Assembly (NCBI RefSeq): GCF_000756305.1
Contig: NZ_JRFE01000022.1
Span: 275,427-314,457 of the forward strand
Source of the DNA: Myxosarcina sp. GI1
GTDB lineage: Bacteria > Cyanobacteriota > Cyanobacteriia > Cyanobacteriales > Xenococcaceae
Direction: 5' to 3'
DNA: 39,031 bases
The notes under the pieces are model-generated. The model had not been told where the DNA came from. It searched no databases and saw nothing but the letters and a program-made list of their open reading frames with translations. Within the stretch, counting starts at the first letter, position 1; each line of letters starts with the position of its first letter. A program made the position numbers and the translations under genes. Shown piece by piece: positions 33,286 through 39,031 of this stretch.

Positions 33286-34314
33286 ATGACAGATAACTTT
33301 TTATTTTCTAGACGTAAAGCGATACAGTTAATGGCTGGAATGGCTGGCGGTATTGCTCTACATAGCGTGACTTCTCCTGTTGCCAGATCGGATTCGATGA
33401 TGAAGATGACTTTAGGTGGAGTAACTTGGATCGGGCTGACACCTTTTTATATTGCTAAAGAACAAGGTTTTTTTACCGAAAATAATCTCGATGTCAATCT
33501 GCAAATCTTTGGCGCAAATACCGACTATATGGCAGCATTTTTAGCCAATCGGATCGATGGCTGCATTTCTGCCGTTACGTCAGAAGTCGTGTTATTAGCC
33601 GATAAAGGTAAAGACTACAAAATAGTTTTAGTTCAGGATAATTCGGCTGGCGGCGATGGCATTCTCGCTCGTAATAGTGTTGCCAGTATTGCCGATTTTA
33701 AAGGCAAGCAAGTAGCGGTCGAACAGGGTGCAGTGGGTCATTTTTTCTTGCTACAGGTCTTAAAAGAGGCTGGTTTGAGTGAAGATGATATTACAATCGT
33801 TAATGCCGATGCGCCAACGGCAGCAGCAGCCTATCAAGCAGGTAATGTGGATATTGCCAGTAGCTTCGCACCGTTTTTATCTCAAGCCAACGAAGCACAA
33901 TCAGACGGCAGAATTATTTACGATTCGTCTAAGATGCCTACAGCAATTACCGATTTTTATATTTTAGATAGTCAATACATTGAAGAAAATCCCGAAGCAG
34001 CAACAGCGTTTATTACAGGAATTATTAAAGCTATAGATTTTTTAGCAACCAATCGAGATGAAGCAATTGCGATCGCTGCCGCTCAATTAGAAGTCACCCC
34101 CGAAGCTTTGGCTAAAGATTTAGAAGGGATTAAGTTACCAGGAGCGGAGACAAACTTGGAGATGCTGGCAAATACTAACAGCGATCTATATATTCTCAAT
34201 TCTCTTAATGCTATGGGAGAGTTTTTAGTAGACCAGGGAGAAATTCAAGCAGTTCCCGACATGGCAACATTTCTCGAACCTCAGTTTATTCAATCTGTTC
34301 GAGCAGATCGGTAA
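33286..34314 (+). CDS. ABC transporter substrate-binding protein (NMT1/SsuA/TauA-like)
   Basis: The 342-residue periplasmic protein starts with a twin-arginine-like signal (SRRKAIQLMAGMAGGIA, cleavage near SPVARSD). The NMT1-type binding fold follows: TWIGLTPFYIAKEQGFF, NTDYMAAFLANRIDGCIS, DFKGKQVAVEQGAVGHFFLL. Relatives bind nitrogen- or sulfur-containing small organics such as taurine, sulfonates, pyrimidine precursors or nitrate. The matching permease and ATPase genes are downstream. Confidence 0.9.
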   Translation: MTDNFLFSRRKAIQLMAGMAGGIALHSVTSPVARSDSMMKMTLGGVTWIGLTPFYIAKEQGFFTENNLDVNLQIFGANTDYMAAFLANRIDGCISAVTSEVVLLADKGKDYKIVLVQDNSAGGDGILARNSVASIADFKGKQVAVEQGAVGHFFLLQVLKEAGLSEDDITIVNADAPTAAAAYQAGNVDIASSFAPFLSQANEAQSDGRIIYDSSKMPTAITDFYILDSQYIEENPEAATAFITGIIKAIDFLATNRDEAIAIAAAQLEVTPEALAKDLEGIKLPGAETNLEMLANTNSDLYILNSLNAMGEFLVDQGEIQAVPDMATFLEPQFIQSVRADR

Positions 34315-34339
34315 ACATTTATCATTGACGAGCGACCTT

Positions 34340-34356
34340 GGCGAGGTTTCCTCGCC
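34340..34356. other. Hairpin between the binding-protein and permease genes
   Basis: GGCGAGG, TTT, CCTCGCC is a perfect 7-bp stem 25 bases after the binding-protein stop, with no T-run behind it. It may protect the upstream mRNA, which would fit the excess of binding protein over permease needed in ABC importers. Confidence 0.55.
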
Positions 34357-34454
34357 TAAAGCACTCGCGAGTTGAGCATTCATCATTTACCAATGTTCAA
34401 TATAACGAGTTCAAAAGGATGCCGCGTTGCATATTGTTCGACATAATTTGGTTA

Positions 34455-35279
34455 ATGAAACAAATGAACAAATCACATACCCCCTATTTACGTCCTTCGG
34501 TTTTTTGGAGTATCCGTCAGGGTTTTCCTGCATGGCTAAAGTTACTGCTAACTATTGTTGCTTTAGTCGTACCTTTAGCTATTTGGTCGTTTCTCAGCTA
34601 CAACGAATTAGTCAATCCGCAATTTTTACCTACTCCCGTAGCAGTATTGCAAGCGGGGATTGAGATGTTTAAATCGGAAAATTTAATCGTCGATATTGCT
34701 GCCAGCTTTGGTCGAGTTTTGGCAGGTTTTTTGTTAGCTGCGATCGTCGGAATTCCTTTGGGAATAGCGATGGGAACGTTTTATAGTATGGAAAGTTTAT
34801 TCGGTTCGATTGTTGGTGTGGTTCGCTATATGCCGATCGCCGCTTTTATGCCGTTAATTGTCCTTTGGGCGGGTTTGGGAGAAGTTTCTAAAGTTCTGAT
34901 TATTTTCTTGGGCATTGTGTTTTACAACGCGATCATGATTGCCGATGCAGTAAAATTCATTCCCATTGAAATGTTTAATGCTGCCTATACTTTAGGTGCA
35001 AACCGCTTCAATTTGGTATTTCGCGTCATTTTGCCCGCAGTTGTTCCTAGTATTATTGATACCTTGAGAGTAAATGTCGCAGGGGCTTGGAACTTTTTGG
35101 TAATTTCCGAATTGATTGCTGCCCAAAACGGTTTGGGATTCAAAATTATTTATTCGCAAAGGTTTTTGAATACCGATAAGGTTTTGTTTTGTATTGTAAT
35201 CATCGGCATTATTGGCTTACTGCTAGATTATAGTTTTAAGCTATTTTATAAGCTGGCATTACCATGGGCGGAACAATAA
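34455..35279 (+). CDS. ABC transporter permease (SsuC/TauC-like)
   Basis: The frame is open from a TTG at 34338, but that overlaps a hairpin. Likelier starts are ATGs at 34419, 34455 or 34464, none with a strong ribosome site; 34455 gives 274 residues. Six helices and the EAA loop (NAAYTLGANRFNLVFRVILP) mark a binding-protein-dependent inner-membrane permease. Two hydrophobic regions are typical: LLLTIVALVVPLAIWSFL near the start and VLFCIVIIGIIGLLLDY at the end. It works with the binding protein upstream and the ATPase at 35950. Confidence 0.88.
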   Translation: MKQMNKSHTPYLRPSVFWSIRQGFPAWLKLLLTIVALVVPLAIWSFLSYNELVNPQFLPTPVAVLQAGIEMFKSENLIVDIAASFGRVLAGFLLAAIVGIPLGIAMGTFYSMESLFGSIVGVVRYMPIAAFMPLIVLWAGLGEVSKVLIIFLGIVFYNAIMIADAVKFIPIEMFNAAYTLGANRFNLVFRVILPAVVPSIIDTLRVNVAGAWNFLVISELIAAQNGLGFKIIYSQRFLNTDKVLFCIVIIGIIGLLLDYSFKLFYKLALPWAEQ

Positions 35280-35281
35280 GG

Positions 35282-35316
35282 GTTAAAAGTCAAAAGTTAA
35301 AAGTTAAAAGTTAAAA
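35282..35316. repeat. Five tandem heptamers between permease and amidohydrolase genes
   Basis: GTTAAAA, GTCAAAA and three further GTTAAAA units follow directly, starting three bases after the permease stop and ending seven bases before the next start codon. The amidohydrolase has no clear ribosome site, so the repeat occupies its leader. Confidence 0.75.
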
Positions 35317-35322
35317 ACTGAA

Positions 35323-35919
35323 ATGAATTTTAAGCTCGATCGCAATGGTACGGCTCTACTAATCATCGATTTTCAGGCTGATGTATTCGATGGGGGTGCT
35401 TTACAGTTAGTTGGTACAGAGGCGGTTTTGCCACAAGCCAAACGGGTATTAGCAGCAGCTAGAGAAATTGGTTTGCCCGTCATTCACACTCAGGAAGTGC
35501 ATCGTAAAGAAATGGTGGATTTTGGACGGGAATTAGACGGCAGCGAACCCGTTCACTGTTTGGAAAGTTGGCAGGGAACGGATTTTCATCCCCAACTGTA
35601 TCCCCGCGATGGAGAATATACGATCGCCAAAAGACGCTACAGTTGCTTTTTCGGTACGGATTTAGAAATTTTACTCCGAGGCCTAAAAATAGACACTTTG
35701 GTAGTCATGGGTACAATGACTAACGTTTGTGTCCATTACACTGTTGCTGAGGCTCATCAAAGAGATTATTACTTTTACGTAATTAAAGACTGCTGTGCGG
35801 GTTCGGATTGGGAGGCTCACGAAGCGGCACTAAAAGCGATGCAATATTTACAGCGTAATTCTCTAATTACCAGCGAAATGTTTATGAAGACTGCGATCGC
35901 GCCAGTGCAATCAGTTTGA
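35323..35919 (+). CDS. Isochorismatase-family cysteine amidohydrolase
   Basis: The 198-residue protein has the Asp-Lys-Cys triad of the family: Asp16 (LLIIDFQAD), Lys103 (TIAKRRYSCFFGT) and Cys136 (GTMTNVCVHYT). Members such as RutB, N-carbamoylsarcosine amidase, NicF maleamate amidase and nicotinamidase hydrolyse C-N bonds of amides or carbamoyl groups, releasing ammonia. Inserted between the permease and ATPase genes, it is probably a catabolic step for the imported compound. The precise substrate is unknown. Confidence 0.87.
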   Translation: MNFKLDRNGTALLIIDFQADVFDGGALQLVGTEAVLPQAKRVLAAAREIGLPVIHTQEVHRKEMVDFGRELDGSEPVHCLESWQGTDFHPQLYPRDGEYTIAKRRYSCFFGTDLEILLRGLKIDTLVVMGTMTNVCVHYTVAEAHQRDYYFYVIKDCCAGSDWEAHEAALKAMQYLQRNSLITSEMFMKTAIAPVQSV

Positions 35920-35949
35920 GATAAATAACTGTTTTTATTAGCTAAACCA

Positions 35950-36789
35950 ATGAAATCTGGATCTAACGATGTTATTACCAAATCAGTCTCACTTCAACAA
36001 TCGGGTTCTCTCCAGCCCAAATTAGAAGTACGTAATCTCTCTAAAACTTTTCATAGTAACGGTATCAATCGACAAACACACAAACCCCAGAAACAGATTT
36101 TAGCACTAGATAACATCACCTTCGATATTTATCCTCGTGAATTTGTCTGCATTGTCGGTGCTTCTGGTTGTGGTAAATCTACTTTACTCAACATTATTGC
36201 TGGTTTACTGCCTCCCTCAACAGGTAAAGTCTCTCTCGACGGTACGGAATTATTAGGACCGAGTGCGGATCGAGGGATGGTGTTTCAAAACTATACTCTG
36301 TTTCCCTGGTTGACAGTCGCCGATAATATTGGTTTTGGCTTAAAACTCAAAAAAATTTCTCCAACTCAGCGCAAGCAGATTATTGGCTACTATCTCGAAA
36401 TTATTGGTTTAACTCAGTTTGCCAATGCTTATCCCAAACAACTTTCTGGCGGCATGAAACAGCGAGTTGCGATCGCTCGTGCTTTGGCTAACGAACCAGA
36501 AATCTTACTTTTAGACGAACCTTTTGGGGCTTTAGATGCTCAAACTAAGGAACAGATGCAGGAATTTTTGCTCGATTTGTGGAATAAAACTCATACTACG
36601 ATTTTAATGATTACCCATGATGTGGAAGAAGCAATCTTTTTAGCGCAGAGAATTTGTGTTATGTCGGCGCATCCAGGTAGGCTCAAAGAGACAATTGAGA
36701 TCGATTTACCCGCAAGACGAGATCTAGAAATCAAACTAACTCGCAAGTTTATCGAGCAAAAACGTTTGCTACTTCAAGCACTAAGATAA
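35950..36789 (+). CDS. ABC transporter ATP-binding protein (SsuB/TauB-like)
   Basis: The 279-residue ATPase has Walker A GASGCGKST, Q-loop MVFQNYTLFPWLTV, signature LSGGMKQRVAIARAL, Walker B ILLLDEPFGALD and switch His in MITHDVEEAIFLA. The N-terminal 30 residues are an extra polar extension. The subfamily is that of nitrate/sulfonate/taurine importers, matching the binding protein and permease of this operon. Its stop is two bases before the SDR gene start. Confidence 0.93.
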   Translation: MKSGSNDVITKSVSLQQSGSLQPKLEVRNLSKTFHSNGINRQTHKPQKQILALDNITFDIYPREFVCIVGASGCGKSTLLNIIAGLLPPSTGKVSLDGTELLGPSADRGMVFQNYTLFPWLTVADNIGFGLKLKKISPTQRKQIIGYYLEIIGLTQFANAYPKQLSGGMKQRVAIARALANEPEILLLDEPFGALDAQTKEQMQEFLLDLWNKTHTTILMITHDVEEAIFLAQRICVMSAHPGRLKETIEIDLPARRDLEIKLTRKFIEQKRLLLQALR

Positions 36790-36791
36790 TT

Positions 36792-37553
36792 ATGAGGCTC
36801 AAAAATAAAATTGCTTTAATTACTGGTGCGGGTTCGGGTATTGGTAGGGCAACGGCAAAGTGTTTTGCTGCTGAAGGAGCATCCGTAATTGCTGCCGATA
36901 TCAACGAGACTGAAGCTATAAAAACTCAAGAGGCGATCGCCAAAGTAGGCGGTAAATGTCTGGCTTTAGCGGTCGATGTCAGTCAGGAAAGTCAAGTTAA
37001 AGAGATAATATCCAAAACCGTTTCATCTTTCGGTCGTTTGGATATCATGCATAACAATGCAGGTATATCTATCGTCAAACCCACCATTGAAACCACTGAA
37101 GCCGATCTAGATCGCTTAATCGGCATTAATTTTAAAGGGGTTTTCTTTGGCTGCAAACACGCGATCGCTCAGATGCTAGAACAACAGGGAGGTGCAATTA
37201 TCAACACAGCCTCCGAACTGGGAGTTGTGGGGCAACCTTTATACAGTGCCTATTGCGCGACAAAAGGCGCTGTCATTGCTCTGACAAGAGCTTTAGCAGC
37301 AGAATGGGCAGATCGAGGAATTCGAGTTAACGCTCTTTGCCCAGGACCGATCGATACGCCAATGTTGCGCTCGGAGTTCGAGCTATCCCCAGAACCTCAA
37401 GCAGAAGCTAAAACTGCGATTGCCTCTATTCCAGCAGGAAGACTAGGTACTCCCGAAGAAATTGCTAGGGTTGCTTTATTTTTAGCCAGCAACGATGCTC
37501 AATTTGTTAACGGTGCGGCGGTTTTAGCCGACGGAGGTAAGACGATAATTTGA
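36792..37553 (+). CDS. SDR-family NAD(P)-dependent oxidoreductase
   Basis: The 253-residue classical short-chain dehydrogenase has TGAGSGIGRA for cofactor binding, Asp in AADINETEA suggesting NAD preference, NNAG at MHNNAGIS, Ser in NTASELG, and YCATK as the catalytic Tyr-Lys pair (here YSAYCATKGAV, where the second Tyr is catalytic). It ends with the usual FVNGAAVLADGG. It probably oxidises a hydroxyl group of an intermediate in the operon's pathway. Substrate unknown. Confidence 0.9.
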   Translation: MRLKNKIALITGAGSGIGRATAKCFAAEGASVIAADINETEAIKTQEAIAKVGGKCLALAVDVSQESQVKEIISKTVSSFGRLDIMHNNAGISIVKPTIETTEADLDRLIGINFKGVFFGCKHAIAQMLEQQGGAIINTASELGVVGQPLYSAYCATKGAVIALTRALAAEWADRGIRVNALCPGPIDTPMLRSEFELSPEPQAEAKTAIASIPAGRLGTPEEIARVALFLASNDAQFVNGAAVLADGGKTII

Positions 37554-37651
37554 GGTTTAAGTTATCGAACAAATTGGAAAAAGTATGACAGAAGCTGCAA
37601 AATATATAAAAATAGCGAGTCGAAAATCTTAAATCGAATGCCTGTCAGCTT

Positions 37652-37840
37652 ATGGAATACGATCTTTCTCAATATCCTTACTCTTCTCAGCGACGAGCCG
37701 TACTTGGCAAAAACTGTGCCGTAGCCACTAGTCAGTCTCTAGCAACTCTGGCAGGAATGGAGATGTTTTGGGCAGGGAGTAACGCAGTGGATGCGGCGAT
37801 CGCTACTTCTTTTGTTTCCTCGACTAAAAAACGGTTTTAA
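37652..37840 (+). pseudogene. Truncated gamma-glutamyltransferase-family gene
   Basis: The 62-residue frame starts like gamma-glutamyltransferase family proteins (RRAVLGKNCAVATSQSLATL, then AGSNAVDAAIAT) and then stops after an unrelated SFVSSTKKRF. Family members have over 500 residues, and the catalytic Thr half is absent. The break lies just before the HigBA module, so a deletion or insertion there probably removed the rest. It was likely the last gene of the upstream catabolic operon. Confidence 0.75.
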
Positions 37841-37918
37841 AATTCAGAAGTTATGAGAATACAAGTTTAACTTCTCAAATTTGACATCGGGTTTTCAATA
37901 TGCAAACATTATTAATAA

Positions 37919-37935
37919 GTTTTCAAAACGAAAAC
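37919..37935. promoter_or_regulatory. Probable HigBA operator/promoter region
   Basis: GTTTTC, AAAAC, GAAAAC is a perfect 6-bp inverted repeat 21 bases before the toxin start, followed by TATATT at 37947-37952. Antitoxins of this type usually bind such a site and repress their own promoter. Confidence 0.45.
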
Positions 37936-37955
37936 CTAATTAATGATATATTCTA

Positions 37956-38255
37956 ATGCACTTAATTTCGGCTGGAAAGCTCAAACAAGCTGCATCTAAA
38001 TATCCAGATGTTATTACTACAATTAAGGCATTTTGTAAAACCATCGAGCAAGCACAGTGGCAGAGTCTAATTGATGTACAGCAAATTTATCGAGATGCAG
38101 AAGCAGTGGGAAACTTTACAGTGTTCAATATCAAAGGAAATAAATATCGCTTGATTCTCGATATAGATTACGAAGAACAGGTTGCTTATTTCAAGTATTT
38201 TTTAACTCACGCTGAATATGATAAAGGGAAGTGGAAGAATGATTCTTACTATTAA
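37956..38255 (+). CDS. higB: HigB-type mRNA interferase toxin
   Basis: The 99-residue product fits the HigB/RelE-like toxin family: MHLISAGKLKQAASKYPD, TVFNIKGNKYRLILDIDYEE and the end VAYFKYFLTHAEYDKGKWKN, the typical core with basic and aromatic residues that cleaves mRNA on the ribosome. The toxin gene precedes the antitoxin gene, the order usual for HigBA. They overlap, so expression is coupled. Confidence 0.9.
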   Translation: MHLISAGKLKQAASKYPDVITTIKAFCKTIEQAQWQSLIDVQQIYRDAEAVGNFTVFNIKGNKYRLILDIDYEEQVAYFKYFLTHAEYDKGKWKNDSYY

Positions 38256-38658
38256 TCGAGAAAATTATCTCAAGCTTTTGGATGAGGTTAAGTTAATTCC
38301 TAAAATTATCGAAACAGATGCAGAATACGAACAAAATCTTGCGGTAGCGGAAAAATTGATTGCCAAAAAGAAGCATCGTTCCTCTGAAGAAACTGCCCTA
38401 CTACGTTTGCTAGTAAAGTTAATCGAAGATTACGAAGAAGCTAACTACAATCTAAAAGAATGGCAAAATCTTCCACCACACGAAATTTTGCAGCATCTTC
38501 TAGAAGTTAGTCAAACCAAACAATCCGAGCTAGTGGGTATTGTAAGCTCCTCAAAAGGTTTGATTTCAGCAATTGTCAACGGTAAAAGAGCGATTAGTAA
38601 AGAGCAGGCTAAGAAGTTGGGAGAATATTTCAAGATTTCTCCAAGTTTGTTTATTTGA
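38239..38658 (+). CDS. higA: HigA-type antitoxin with C-terminal HTH
   Basis: The preferred start is the ATG at 38239, preceded by a GGAAG-rich stretch (GTGGAAGA), overlapping the toxin end by 17 bases; an earlier ATG at 38218 is possible. The product of about 139 residues has an acidic helical N-terminal part and an XRE-like HTH at the end (SELVGIVSSSKGLISAIVNG, KRAISKEQAKKLGEYF). It should neutralise the toxin and repress the operon. Confidence 0.88.
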   Translation: MILTINRENYLKLLDEVKLIPKIIETDAEYEQNLAVAEKLIAKKKHRSSEETALLRLLVKLIEDYEEANYNLKEWQNLPPHEILQHLLEVSQTKQSELVGIVSSSKGLISAIVNGKRAISKEQAKKLGEYFKISPSLFI

Positions 38659-38675
38659 CTTTTAAATGAATTAAA

Positions 38676-38770
38676 TCAGGACTTAGGCAGTTGAACGAAA
38701 TTACGTTGTTTGTGCAGCGAGTTTGTAACGGTAAATTAAGGTTTTCAGTGCTGAAGTGCGTAAGTCCTGA
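38676..38770. mobile_element. MITE-like element, 95 bp
   Basis: The ends TCAGGACTTAGGCAG (38676) and GTGCGTAAGTCCTGA (38756-38770) are inverted repeats with 13 of 15 positions matching. The interior has no coding frame. The ends resemble TCAGGACTTACGCA-type termini of cyanobacterial insertion sequences, so this is probably a non-autonomous derivative. No clear target duplication is seen. Confidence 0.55.
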
Positions 38771-38798
38771 CTCTTCTTGGGGTTTAATATGTACTTAA

Positions 38799-39031
38799 TT
38801 AGATGAAATTGGACATAGTCAAATTACTAGCATCAACCCCAATTAAATTCGCCAAAACTTCTTGAGTTTCATTAAAACTAATCTTCGTTCCATTTTCATT
38901 AGTTCCAATTGTCAATTTATTGAAGTCTAAACCTCATGCCAGTATCAGCGAGTCAATACCAACTTGAAAATCAAAAATTGTATCGGTTCCCGCACCTTTT
39001 TTCAGCACGAATTCATCAGCACCAATACCAC
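38799..39031 (-). pseudogene. C-terminal end of an RTX/calcium-binding repeat protein, with in-frame stop
   Basis: The minus strand encodes GIGADEFVLKKGAGTDTIFD then FQVGIDSLILA, a TGA at 38936-38934, and resumes in the same frame as GLDFNKLTIGTNENGTKISF up to NLTMSNFI and a TAA at 38799. The GxGxDxFxL segment is the nonapeptide-repeat type of hemolysin/RTX-like secreted proteins. The gene continues beyond the right edge. The TGA makes it a probable pseudogene, or a sequencing error. Confidence 0.65.

Noticed and set aside
34338-34454. N-terminal extension of the ABC permease
   Set aside because: It starts with TTG inside a strong hairpin and reads a non-membrane sequence unlike permease N-termini.

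Overview
This is a chromosomal segment of a cyanobacterium. The octamer GCGATCGC (HIP1) recurs throughout, base composition is AT-rich, and the window carries phycobilisome, bilin and phytochrome genes. I infer a chromatically acclimating, phycobilisome-containing strain. The species cannot be named from this sequence.

Left part (1-11.5 kb, housekeeping and mobile DNA). It starts with the end of a transketolase-like gene. Next come three translationally coupled genes: a PDZ pseudo-protease, a small trypsin-like protease and a NarL-type regulator with a degenerate receiver. A Doc-like toxin locus follows, whose upstream partner gene is split by a shortened ISL3-family element. Then come alanine dehydrogenase, an MscS channel, a small secreted protein, a GT39-type glycosyltransferase, a secreted histidine phosphatase and a cupin.

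Centre (11.7-27.2 kb, all on the minus strand): a light-sensing and light-harvesting island. In transcription order the phycocyanin operon is cpcB, cpcA, two rod linkers and cpcD, followed by pcyA (phycocyanobilin synthesis). Directly behind are genes matching the complementary chromatic acclimation system: rcaE (sensor kinase with a bilin-binding-type GAF), rcaF (single receiver) and rcaC (receiver, winged helix, HPt, receiver). A perfect L box (TTGCACA, 4 nt, TTGCACA), the known RcaC binding site, lies about 250 bp upstream of cpcB in the orientation of the operon. An intrinsic terminator between cpcA and the linkers probably sets the subunit-to-linker ratio. Photoreceptor, relay, transcription factor, operator, target operon and chromophore enzyme thus sit within about 9 kb. 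Further upstream are a hybrid kinase, an intein-like (Hint) domain inside a Tim44-like membrane protein, and a CphB/RcpB-type bacteriophytochrome pair.

Right-centre (27.2-30.2 kb): a small membrane protein, a DUF427 protein, a ProA paralogue lacking the catalytic cysteine, a zinc-ribbon membrane protein and tRNA-Pro(CGG).

Right (30.5-37.8 kb): an Lrp/AsnC regulator is divergent from a probable catabolic and uptake operon, with a perfect 20-bp inverted repeat between them. The operon encodes a CE4/imidase-like hydrolase, a membrane desaturase/hydroxylase, a three-part ABC importer, an isochorismatase-type amidohydrolase and an SDR dehydrogenase, and ends with a truncated gamma-glutamyltransferase. 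My hypothesis is uptake and stepwise hydrolysis of a nitrogen-containing ring or amide. The window ends with a HigBA toxin-antitoxin pair, a short MITE-like element and a broken RTX-type gene end.
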